Positions 6,533 through 12,517 of a DNA stretch of 12,588 bases are shown one piece after another (the stretch's first letter is position 1; each line of letters starts with the position of its first letter). The notes under the pieces are model-generated. The model was given only the letters and a program-made list of their open reading frames with translations. It did not search any database and was not told the DNA's origin. The stretch is from JBECKQ01 sp040235375 (GTDB lineage: Bacteria > Planctomycetota > Phycisphaerae > UBA1845). The stretch covers positions 1 to 12,588 of the forward strand of contig JBECKQ010000330.1 of NCBI GenBank assembly GCA_040235375.1, written 5' to 3'. A program made the position numbers and the translations under genes.

Positions 6533-7195
6533 CTACAGGTCGCGACTGACGAGGCGGGTGACGACCCCCTGGATGGCAAACCCGCGGCTGGAATCGACGA
6601 TGATGGGCTCAACGGCGGGGTTATCACCGCGGAGGATGACGACTTGCTGACCGGACTGGCGCCCCGCGCTGACGCGTTTCAACGTCGGCTCGCCGTCGAG
6701 CAGGCACGCGCAGATACGCCCCTGCACGAGGGCGGGATCAACATCCGGGCGGTAGTGCACGAGCACGATGTCGCCCGGTTTCAGCGTTGGTTCCATGCTG
6801 TCGAAGGTCAGGCGGAGGCAGTAGCGATCCGGAGACCACAGGTGCCGGAGCACCGGGAACATCTCGAGCTGCTCCTGCGTTTCGGCGGGCGGTCCGGCGG
6901 GTATCGAGCCGAACAGCGGCAGACGGCGGACCTCCACCGGCTGCGGGTTGTCGTGTGCGGGGCCGCCACCGATCAGCACCGCCTGCGGCACGTTCAGAGC
7001 GACGGCAAGAGCATTCAACGTCGTGGCCGATGGTCGCCGGCGGTCGCGTTCGATCTCCGACAGGTAGCCCTGGTTGACGCCGGCCGACCTGGCCAGGCCG
7101 ATCTGCGACAGGCCCCGCTCCATTCGGTGCCGGCGCAGGCGCTGCCCAAGCGTTTCCGTGGCCCGATATTGCACAGATGGATCACTGGACAGCAT
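6533..7195 (-). CDS. XRE-family HTH / S24 (LexA-like) self-cleaving repressor
   Basis: The 220-residue DNA-binding repressor has a Cro/C1-type HTH at about 14-68 (LGQRLRRHRMERGLSQIGLA, NQGYLSEIERDRRRPS) and an S24/LexA-like peptidase domain at about 92-218. The self-cleavage hallmarks are all present: an Ala-Gly pair at 100-101 in FGSIPAGPPAE, the nucleophile Ser133 in FDSMEPTLKPGD, and Lys173 in GEPTLKRV. Spacing between these residues is close to that in LexA. It should therefore bind operators until DNA damage or RecA filaments trigger cleavage. ATG 7195 is chosen because the HTH follows at once and a promoter ends seven bases before it; the frame extends to 7396 with Arg/Ser-rich filler. 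It is followed by the ABC-GNAT gene, whose promoter carries the same motif as its own. Confidence 0.88.
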   Translation of the reverse strand: MLSSDPSVQYRATETLGQRLRRHRMERGLSQIGLARSAGVNQGYLSEIERDRRRPSATTLNALAVALNVPQAVLIGGGPAHDNPQPVEVRRLPLFGSIPAGPPAETQEQLEMFPVLRHLWSPDRYCLRLTFDSMEPTLKPGDIVLVHYRPDVDPALVQGRICACLLDGEPTLKRVSAGRQSGQQVVILRGDNPAVEPIIVDSSRGFAIQGVVTRLVSRDL

Positions 7196-7196
7196 A

Positions 7197-7213
7197 ATGC
7201 GCAATATATCGTG
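7197..7213. promoter_or_regulatory. Operator-like motif, copy 2 (S24 repressor promoter)
   Basis: The sequence atgcgcaatatatcgtg overlaps the -10 box and the transcript start of the repressor gene. It matches copy 1 in 14 of 17 positions, which suggests autoregulation. A weaker relative (GTGCAATATCG, minus strand) lies at about 7164-7175 inside the start of the gene. Confidence 0.55.
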
Positions 7214-7230
7214 GATATCCAGCAATGCAA
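7203..7230 (-). promoter_or_regulatory. Promoter of the S24 repressor gene (leaderless arrangement)
   Basis: TTGCAT (7225-7230) and TATATT (7203-7208) are 16 bases apart. The expected start of transcription falls at about 7196, next to the ATG at 7195, with no room for a Shine-Dalgarno. Confidence 0.5.
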
Positions 7231-7268
7231 GTGCAAGGGAACCGCACGAAAGGCGCGCCGGGCGGGAA

Positions 7269-7673
7269 TCAGAGCGAGAGCTTGGCCGACTGGATGAAAC
7301 CGCGGAACCGGGCGTCATCCATATAGCCCTGCGCCCGCCGGAGGATGGTGCCGTCGGGCGCGAGCACGGCGAACGACGGCACGCGACGCAAGCCAAGCTG
7401 CTCGGCCGTCTGCCGGTCGGTCAGCGGGTCAAGGCGGACGGGGATCGTACCGCGCATCACGTCACGCACTTCGTCGAGGGAAAAGACCTCCTGATCCATG
7501 CGCATGCAATCGGCGTTCAACGCCGACCAGTACGCCACGACGACGATCTGTTTCTGCTCCGCCGCCAGACGCATGGCGCCGCCCAGGTCCGGCCGCCAGA
7601 AGACCTTGCTGCACCCGGTGACGGAAAGCAGGAGAATTGGAAGCGCCCACACCAGCGCCCGCCGGGCAAGCGT
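7269..7673 (-). CDS. Thioredoxin-like lipoprotein, 5' end uncertain
   Basis: The protein begins with a short lipoprotein signal (ARRALVWALPILLLSVTGCS; lipobox LSVTGC) and continues as a thioredoxin-fold domain: KQIVVVAYWSALNADCMRMD, then VPSFAVLAPDGTILRR with the cis-Pro of the fold, ending in FRGFIQSAKLSL. The usual W-C-x-x-C is replaced by WSALNADC with a single Cys, so classic disulfide exchange is unlikely. It should sit in the cell envelope. The start is a problem. In frame there is only a GTG at 7652, inside the hydrophobic stretch, or a non-standard ACG at 7673. A GTG at 7681 has AAGGAG eight bases upstream but is one frame off, and that AAGGAG belongs to an inverted repeat. Either a single-base deletion or a repeat insertion has changed the 5' end. 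The MBL gene lies upstream on the same strand. Confidence 0.55.
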   Translation of the reverse strand, partial: TLARRALVWALPILLLSVTGCSKVFWRPDLGGAMRLAAEQKQIVVVAYWSALNADCMRMDQEVFSLDEVRDVMRGTIPVRLDPLTDRQTAEQLGLRRVPSFAVLAPDGTILRRAQGYMDDARFRGFIQSAKLSL

Positions 7674-7681
7674 CGCCCCAC

Positions 7682-7788
7682 GGGTCTGGCTCCTTTTTGC
7701 CGAATCATGATTTGCTGCGATTTGTCGCGCCGCTCTCGAACCGCGCGAATCCCGCCTCGCGGGCAGCCTGCAAAAAGGTGCCTGACCC
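7682..7788. repeat. Inverted-repeat element (REP/MITE-like) before the lipoprotein gene
   Basis: The left arm gggtctggctcctttttgc (7682-7700) and right arm gcaaaaaggtgcctgaccc (7770-7788) are inverted copies with 17 of 19 positions matching. They enclose about 69 bases containing further small palindromes. Sequences of the type aaaaaggtgcctgaccc recur in many bacterial genomes as REP-like elements, often with RAYT-type transposases; here that link is recall, not shown. The left arm ends one base before the GTG at 7681. Confidence 0.7.
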
Positions 7789-7828
7789 GCTCCCGACCTC
7801 CGCGACCATCCGCCGGACGCAGCACCCC

Positions 7829-8698
7829 TCATCCCACCGTCTCCACCACGCGCGGCTTTTTCTCGTCGAAGTCCACGGCGACGATCCCGTTCTCCCGATC
7901 GTGCGGAAACGCGATCAGCAGTCGCTCGTCCGCGCATCGCCGGTACACGCCTTTGCGCTCCGCGACCGTGGTGAGCGGGTACACGTCGAATCCCATGGTC
8001 CAAGCCGGCGGCAGGTGCGCGACGGTCGGCACCAGATCGCAGATGAACAGAACGCGCCGCCCGGGCCCGTCGCCCTGAAAGACCGGCAGCAACTGCCCGG
8101 GCGTGTGCCCGTTGGACACGATCCAGCTCACGCCGTCGAACGGCCGGCCGGAACCTTCGCCATCGATGAATTCGAGCACGCCGGCCTTCTCCAGGCCGGC
8201 GAAGTCCGTTGGAATGAACGACGCCCGATCGCGGTCCGACGGGTTGTTCGCGTGCCGCCACTGATCCACGTGGATCCAGTGTCTCGCCTTGGGGTACTTC
8301 AGCTTGGTCGGGCCGCCGGGGCCATCCGCCCACTCCGTCAGCCCGCCGCAGTGATCGAAGTGCAGGTGCGTGAGGATGACATCGGTCACGTCGTCGACCG
8401 TGGCGCCGAGGTGGGCGATGGCGTCCTCCAGCGCGTCGGGGTCGGGCTCGATTGCATACCGCGCCGCTTTTTCCGGCTCCCATTTGCTGCCGAGGCCGGT
8501 ATCGACCAGCACGAGCCGGCTGGCCGCCTGGTTCGCCGCGATCAGCGTCCGCGTGACCATCTGAATACGATTCTGCTCGTCGACGATCTGCGATTTGGCC
8601 CAGACGACCTTGGGTACGACACCGAACATCGCCCCGCCGTCCAAGGCATAGTGTGCGGTGATCACAGATTGTATCTGCCATTGGCCCGTATCAATCAT
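7829..8698 (-). CDS. MBL-fold metallo-hydrolase
   Basis: The 289-residue protein belongs to the metallo-beta-lactamase superfamily and resembles YflN/AttM-like hydrolases rather than true beta-lactamases. The metal motif THLHFDHCGG (H-x-H-x-D-H) is intact. Asp in LVLVDTGLGSKW, His in SNGHTPGQL and Asp in LFICDLVP supply the other ligands, with a late His in IAFPHDRE. Two zinc or iron ions are expected; the substrate cannot be told. It has no signal peptide and is probably cytoplasmic. ATG 8698 is preferred over GTG 8725, because TTTACG-17-TACAAC ends six bases before it. The thioredoxin-like lipoprotein follows on the same strand after about 150 bases containing the inverted-repeat element; functional linkage is uncertain. 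Confidence 0.85.
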   Translation of the reverse strand: MIDTGQWQIQSVITAHYALDGGAMFGVVPKVVWAKSQIVDEQNRIQMVTRTLIAANQAASRLVLVDTGLGSKWEPEKAARYAIEPDPDALEDAIAHLGATVDDVTDVILTHLHFDHCGGLTEWADGPGGPTKLKYPKARHWIHVDQWRHANNPSDRDRASFIPTDFAGLEKAGVLEFIDGEGSGRPFDGVSWIVSNGHTPGQLLPVFQGDGPGRRVLFICDLVPTVAHLPPAWTMGFDVYPLTTVAERKGVYRRCADERLLIAFPHDRENGIVAVDFDEKKPRVVETVG

Positions 8699-8704
8699 GT
8701 GGGA

Positions 8705-8733
8705 GTTGTAGGCGCTATATCGCACGGCGTAAA
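8705..8733 (-). promoter_or_regulatory. Candidate promoter of the MBL gene (leaderless arrangement)
   Basis: TTTACG (8728-8733) and TACAAC (8705-8710) are 17 bases apart and the -10 ends six bases before ATG 8698. The -35 is weak, so support comes mostly from the spacing shared with other genes here. Confidence 0.4.
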
Positions 8734-8853
8734 GCCACCACGCGCGAACCGCGCCTATCGCTCCGGCAGAGCTGCCCGGCTGCCGCCGCCCGCCTCAAGC
8801 GAGACCGCCGGACGGATCCACGCGACCCCCTCCCCGCCTGCGTCTCTCCTGTT

Positions 8854-9040
8854 GTCCTGATCTACTGTTCTACTGCTCTGCGGCCAAAGGCCGCCGGGGG
8901 TTTTGCGGCGGCGCAAGCCGCCGAATCTGCTCCGGTGCTCTCCTATCTCCTTTCTCCTGCTCTACAGTTCTGCGGCCGAAGGGCGCTCTCTCCTCTCACC
9001 TGATCTCCTGCTCTACTTTCTGCGGCCAACGGCCGCTCCC
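8854..9040. repeat. Degenerate tandem array of C/T-rich leader plus GC hairpin
   Basis: Three units share the pattern of a C/T-rich leader followed by tctgcggcc-loop-ggccgc. The hairpins are gcggccaaaggccgc (8880-8894, perfect), gcggccgaagggcgc (8972-8986, one mispair) and gcggccaacggccgc (9022-9036, perfect). The leader ctcctgctctac is identical at 8954-8965 and 9005-9016, 51 bases apart. Loops vary while stems are kept, which points to selection on structure or to spread of a repeat family. It is not a CRISPR array: the units are too unequal and the spacers too similar. Confidence 0.65.
8906..8923 (+). other. Stable hairpin with GCAA tetraloop
   Basis: cggcggc-GCAA-gccgccg forms a seven-pair, all-GC stem closed by a GNRA-type loop when read on the plus strand. 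It sits between the first two units of the hairpin array. No T-tract follows, so a simple intrinsic terminator is not supported. Confidence 0.4.
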
Positions 9041-9286
9041 CTCTCCCTGGCAGGGGGAGGCGGGGGGCGTTGCGATCCACAGCGGCCCGGGCAGCGCAGA
9101 ACGCCTCAGCAACCACCCGTGCCGGACCTTTTCGCTTTCTCACGTTGGCATTGCGTCGTCGAAATGGGTCCGAAGTCTGGTGCAGGAGAGACCCGAACGA
9201 CGTGCATCTCGCCGCAGTCAATAAGTTAGCCTGATCCCCCTATTCGCCCGAAGGCAGTAGTCGCAGCCGAGTCACCGGTGGCCGCA

Positions 9287-9655
9287 TTACACGTTCTGGT
9301 CACGGTGAACCGTGTTCGGCGAGAATGCCGGTACGCATACGGACACATACTCAGCGCCTTGCGGTCGCGGCGTGCTGTACCGCACCCATTCACCGGGACA
9401 GGCCACGACGGCTTGACCGGCGGTCACATCGATAACACCTCCCTCGTACTCGACCCGGAGAGTGCCCTGAAATACGAGCGAGCACTCCAGGAACTCGGGT
9501 TTCTGGCCGGGCTCTTTCCAACCCGGCGGAGAGTGCATGCGCGCGATGCTCACTTGCGTGTGCCCGGTGTTGGCTCGCCCGAGAAACTCCTCGATTTGTT
9601 TGGGTTTGGAGCCCGCCGCCTGAACCAGTGTCGTTGTTTTGATTAGCGTTGGCAC
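9287..9655 (-). CDS. Small cupin-domain protein
   Basis: The 122-residue protein is a single cupin beta-barrel. The second half carries the usual pattern of a Glu-containing strand, a Gly turn and a Pro: LECSLVFQGTLRVEYEGGVI then VTAGQAVVACPGEWVRYSTP. The metal-binding His set of the first cupin motif is not clear (ARMHSPPGWKEPG has one His), so it may bind metal weakly or act as a sensor or binding protein. GTG 9655 is chosen because GGGAG lies ten bases upstream and the sequence before it does not look coding. It follows the OsmC gene by about 200 bases on the same strand and may belong to the TetR-controlled unit, although a hairpin lies between. Confidence 0.65.
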   Translation of the reverse strand: MPTLIKTTTLVQAAGSKPKQIEEFLGRANTGHTQVSIARMHSPPGWKEPGQKPEFLECSLVFQGTLRVEYEGGVIDVTAGQAVVACPGEWVRYSTPRPQGAEYVSVCVPAFSPNTVHRDQNV

Positions 9656-9809
9656 GTCTTGTGTACTCCCTCTTACATTTGACTCGGATATACGCCGCCG
9701 TGACCAGAGTGTGGCGTGCACATGGTTCGCCACCAGGTAGCTCCGTTGTCGCTGCCCGCCTCTCATGGCTTGGCGAAGCGTCTACAATCGGCCGGCCTGC
9801 GTTCCCCCG

Positions 9810-9842
9810 CGGGAAGGCCGCAGCATGAGCTCGGCCCTCCCG
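9810..9842. other. Hairpin between osmC-like and cupin genes
   Basis: cgggaaggccg (9810-9820) and cggccctcccg (9832-9842) pair at 10 of 11 positions around an 11-base loop. No U-run follows on the minus strand, so it is a weak terminator candidate or a processing site just after the OsmC stop. Confidence 0.35.
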
Positions 9843-9860
9843 TGAAGCGTGGGCCGCCAT

Positions 9861-10505
9861 TCACTTTGTGTCGCCGGTCTCGCGTAGCGGATGAACCTCG
9901 CGGATTTCGGCGTTATTTGCGTGCGCTTGCGTCATCAGGTTGAAAACGGCCGAACGCTTCACGGACTCCCGCAAGTACTCGATATCCGCCGCGTCGAGGT
10001 CATCACCGCCGACCGCGAGCTCGATCCGCAGGTCGCCAAACTGGTCCACCGCCTTTCCGTCGCGCTCTGGCGATTCGAGGTTCAGGAAGACGCGCGGGTT
10101 CCAGGCGACGCGCACGGCGGTCTTCAGGAAGCTCAGCTCGAGTCCGCGCACCAGCGCGCTCGTGGCGACGACCGAATTGACACAGGCAGTCAGGGCCGCC
10201 AGCGCGACTTCCAACGGCTCCTCTCGATCTGCCGGAGCCTCGATGCCCAACGCCGCTTCAACTTCCTGGTGGGCACCGAGGTGATACGTGTATTCACGGG
10301 CGGTGCGGGCGATCCGTCTGTCGCCGACCGTGTACGGGCCCGTGGTCGCTTTCGTGTGAAGAGCGCGGCCCTCATACGTGCCCTCGGCCTCGAACTCGAA
10401 CGACACTTCGTTGGGATTCTGGTCGGCAAACTTCTGGAATGCTACAAAGCGGGCGAGATTGACGCCCTGCCTGACGGTCGTCTCTGGATTCGTTACTTGT
10501 GGCAT
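9861..10505 (-). CDS. OsmC family protein
   Basis: The 214-residue cytoplasmic protein belongs to the OsmC/Ohr superfamily, whose members reduce organic hydroperoxides or handle reactive thiols. The central helix carries the conserved Cys at about 108 in EVALAALTACVNSVVA, with the Glu and Pro of the family just before it. The second Cys found in true Ohr/OsmC peroxidases is not seen; the region near the C-terminus reads VKRSAVFNLMTQAH. The chemistry may therefore differ, as in many OsmC-like proteins of unknown role. ATG 10505 has a good AGGAG six bases upstream. It lies 68 bases after the methyltransferase, so the two form an operon behind the TetR-type operator. It probably takes part in a response to an oxidant or electrophile. 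Confidence 0.85.
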   Translation of the reverse strand: MPQVTNPETTVRQGVNLARFVAFQKFADQNPNEVSFEFEAEGTYEGRALHTKATTGPYTVGDRRIARTAREYTYHLGAHQEVEAALGIEAPADREEPLEVALAALTACVNSVVATSALVRGLELSFLKTAVRVAWNPRVFLNLESPERDGKAVDQFGDLRIELAVGGDDLDAADIEYLRESVKRSAVFNLMTQAHANNAEIREVHPLRETGDTK

Positions 10506-10573
10506 TGCTTACTCCTGGCTCATTTCGCGGTCAATCAATGTCGGACACGCGCCGATGAAATCCACGACGTACG

Positions 10574-11638
10574 CTAAGGTCTGGCTTCGAGTACCATATT
10601 GAACGGGGTGGTCGTGGCCGTGCGAAAACGGGAAAAACCGCTGCTGATGACCACGTCAGCAAGGGCCGCTGCCCCGGCCTGTGCCCCCAGCGCTTCGCGA
10701 CCGTCCTGGCTCATCGCCGTGGGGACGCAGATGGCGGTCGAGAACGCGTAGAAGATGCGGCCCAAGGGGTTCAGGTTGTCTTCCATTCGGTCGCTCGCCG
10801 CGGGTTCCACGATCATCCACGAACCATCCGGTTTCAAATTGCGATACACCTGCCGGGCGGCGCCGCGCGGATCACCCATGTCGTGCAAGGCATCAAACAC
10901 GGCGACCAGGTCGTACTGCTGGCCATCGACGCTCGGGAAGTCCTGCCCAGTGGCCACTGCAAACCTGACGTTCTTTACACCGTGCTCGACGGCCAGATGG
11001 CGCGCGCGGTCGATCGATGCGGCGTGATAGTCAAAGCCGATGAACTGCGAGTTTGGAAAGGCCTTGGCCATGACCAGGGTCGACGTGCCGTGGCCGCAGC
11101 CAACGTCGGCCACCAGGGCGCCTGTCTCGAGCTTCTCCGTTACACCGGTCAGCGCCGGAATCCACTCTTGCACCAGATGGTGCGCGTATCCGGGCCGGAA
11201 GAACTTCTCCGTACCGCAGAACAGACACTCGTGGTACTCACCCCAGCCGATCCCCTCGCCGCTGCGGAACGCCTCGGTCAGTCGTTTCTCACCGTTGATC
11301 GCTGCGGCCGCGGAGAAGAACCCCCCGGCCATGTACATGGCGCTATTCTCGTCGGCGAACACCATCGCCTGCTCGGGTGACAGGCTGAATCGCTGGATCG
11401 TGCGGTCGAAGGTGATGTAGCCCGACGCCGCCTGGGCGGCCAGCCACTCGCGAATGTACCGTTCGTGCGTGCCCGTGTGGCGCGCCAGTTCGTCCGGCGT
11501 CGCAGGGCCAATCTCAGCCAGCGTCCGGTAGAGGCCGAGACGCTCCCCGACGATGACGAGTGCGGCGTTGGCCGTCCCGCCAAGATCGTTGATCACTTTT
11601 CCGAGCGTTTGTTCGAGTGTAGTGGAGGCAGTCTGCAT
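10574..11638 (-). CDS. SAM-dependent methyltransferase with N-terminal winged-helix (Rv2258c-like)
   Basis: The 354-residue enzyme has an N-terminal winged-helix dimerisation domain (about 20-90, VGERLGLYRTLAEIGPATPD and REWLAAQAASGYI) and a class I methyltransferase domain. Motif I is VADVGCGHGTS (176-186), the acidic end of strand 2 is FIGFDYH, and YDLVAVFDALHDMGDP is motif IV. This layout matches Rv2258c-like proteins, whose substrates are small molecules of unknown identity. ATG 11638 has AAAGGA seven bases upstream. Between it and the TetR gene lie a promoter and a perfect 14-bp palindrome, so the gene is probably derepressed together with the OsmC gene when the TetR ligand appears. The substrate cannot be inferred. 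Confidence 0.85.
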   Translation of the reverse strand: MQTASTTLEQTLGKVINDLGGTANAALVIVGERLGLYRTLAEIGPATPDELARHTGTHERYIREWLAAQAASGYITFDRTIQRFSLSPEQAMVFADENSAMYMAGGFFSAAAAINGEKRLTEAFRSGEGIGWGEYHECLFCGTEKFFRPGYAHHLVQEWIPALTGVTEKLETGALVADVGCGHGTSTLVMAKAFPNSQFIGFDYHAASIDRARHLAVEHGVKNVRFAVATGQDFPSVDGQQYDLVAVFDALHDMGDPRGAARQVYRNLKPDGSWMIVEPAASDRMEDNLNPLGRIFYAFSTAICVPTAMSQDGREALGAQAGAAALADVVISSGFSRFRTATTTPFNMVLEARP

Positions 11639-11661
11639 CGTTCATTCCTTTCCGCAGTGTC

Positions 11662-11690
11662 GGTATACCGACCGGTCGGTCTATTTCGAA
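11662..11690 (-). promoter_or_regulatory. Promoter of the methyltransferase-OsmC operon
   Basis: TTCGAA (11685-11690, weak) and TATACC (11662-11667) are 17 bases apart. The spacer is filled by the CCGACCGGTCGG palindrome, the same geometry as at the TetR gene. The leader to ATG 11638 is long enough to include the ribosome binding site. Confidence 0.45.
11664..11680. promoter_or_regulatory. TetR-type operator, copy 1
   Basis: accgaccggtcggt (11667-11680) is a perfect 14-bp palindrome. The 16 bases tataccgaccggtcgg are identical at 12329-12344 in front of the TetR gene. A second palindrome, cggtataccg (11661-11670), overlaps it. Sharing between the regulator and its neighbour strongly suggests a TetR operator. 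Confidence 0.8.
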
Positions 11691-11709
11691 CCCAAAAAAA
11701 TACGGACGT

Positions 11710-12318
11710 CTAATTCGGTTCCGCGGCAACGCCGTGGCAAAGCGTTTCCAGATAGTGACGGAACAGCCGAATTGCCTGGGACACGAACCGCAGGTCACCG
11801 TGGGCTTTGGAAAGAACGACGCCGCCTTCAATCGCCGTGAGCAATTGCTCCGCCAGATCCCGTGCGGATGGCGATCCGGGCTGGCGACAGGCCCGCGCCA
11901 GAGGCGCCAGCACTTCCTCGAAGCGATCGGTGGTGCCCTTGAAGATCTGCGAGACCTCGCGCTGCATCTCCGGGTCCGTCTCCGCCAACTCGAGCGCGAA
12001 AGCACCTACGAGGCAACCGTGCTGGAAAAGCCGCCTGGAAAGATCCTCGATGTGGCGGACATAGCGGAATCCAGCCTCGATTCCGTCGACACCTTCCAGG
12101 TTGATTCCGCTTTCAATCAGAGCCTCGGCCTCGGCCATGTGATGTCGGAGCATCTCGAGGGCGCACTGCTGCTTCGTCTCGAAGAAATGGTAGAAGCTCC
12201 CCTTGCTCACGCCGGCATGCCGGCAGATCTCGCCCACGCCGGCGGCCGCATAACCCTGGTTCAGCATCACCTCGTAGGTCGAGTGCAGGATCCGCGTTTT
12301 CGTGTCGTCGTCACCCAT
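11710..12318 (-). CDS. TetR/AcrR family transcriptional regulator
   Basis: The 202-residue repressor has an N-terminal TetR helix-turn-helix: RILHSTYEVMLNQGYAAAGV, then ICRHAGVSKGSFYHFFETKQ, where the GVSKGSFYHFF recognition helix is typical. The C-terminal helical domain (about 60-200) would bind a ligand; its GCLVGAFALELAETDPEM segment resembles the TetR_C domain of regulators that control stress and detoxification genes. ATG 12318 is used rather than TTG 12324 because it is the conventional start. It lies eight bases after a -10 box, so the message is nearly leaderless. Identical palindromes overlap its own promoter and that of the methyltransferase 71 bases downstream, so it should repress both. 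Inducer unknown. Confidence 0.9.
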   Translation of the reverse strand: MGDDDTKTRILHSTYEVMLNQGYAAAGVGEICRHAGVSKGSFYHFFETKQQCALEMLRHHMAEAEALIESGINLEGVDGIEAGFRYVRHIEDLSRRLFQHGCLVGAFALELAETDPEMQREVSQIFKGTTDRFEEVLAPLARACRQPGSPSARDLAEQLLTAIEGGVVLSKAHGDLRFVSQAIRLFRHYLETLCHGVAAEPN

Positions 12319-12326
12319 TGCCAAAC

Positions 12327-12353
12327 CTTATACCGACCGGTCGGATTAGTCAA
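12327..12353 (-). promoter_or_regulatory. TetR gene promoter with embedded operator
   Basis: TTGACT (12348-12353) and TATAAG (12327-12332) flank CCGACCGGTCGG (12333-12344). The spacing is only 15 bases to TATAAG; 17 bases would give TAAGGT instead. A repressor dimer on the palindrome would occlude both boxes. Confidence 0.6.
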
Positions 12354-12480
12354 GGACTATTTCTCAATATTCGCGGGAAGAAAAGGGGACATCACCAATA
12401 GTGTTCGGCACGCTATTTGCGTTACTGGGCTGCCCTTGGGGGACTTCACTGCGACACGATTGATTCGCGCCACGCTTTAC

Positions 12481-12509
12481 TTGCGCTCGCGCCTTTCGTC
12501 ATGCATAAT
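12481..12509 (+). promoter_or_regulatory. Candidate promoter of the right-edge transposase
   Basis: TTGCGC (12481-12486) and CATAAT (12504-12509) are 17 bases apart. The -10 ends eight bases before ATG 12518 and no Shine-Dalgarno intervenes, matching the leaderless pattern of other genes here. Confidence 0.4.
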
Positions 12510-12517
12510 GATCATGT

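Larger units (their letters stand above)
8734..9286. other. Non-coding region with repeated GC hairpins
   Basis: About 550 bases separate the cupin stop from the MBL promoter. The middle (about 8848-9040) is a C/T-rich array of hairpins, listed separately. The remainder (9041-9286) shows no credible gene, RNA or promoter by eye. Open frames here are compositional artefacts of the C/T strand bias. Confidence 0.6.

Noticed and set aside
4671..6650. Long plus-strand open frame opposite the ABC-GNAT gene.
   Set aside because: Antisense artefact of high GC; the minus strand has intact Walker and GNAT motifs.
7690..7830. A minus-strand frame reading VAEVGSGSGTFLQAAREAGF, like motif I of a methyltransferase.
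   Set aside because: It runs across the arm and interior of the inverted-repeat element, is very short, stops early and has no further methyltransferase sequence. Probably chance or a relic.
8682..8725. GTG 8725 as start of the MBL protein.
   Set aside because: The extra nine residues do not look like the family start, and the promoter spacing favours ATG 8698.
8854..9040. Possible CRISPR array.
   Set aside because: Unit lengths are unequal, the supposed spacers resemble each other, and no cas gene is present.
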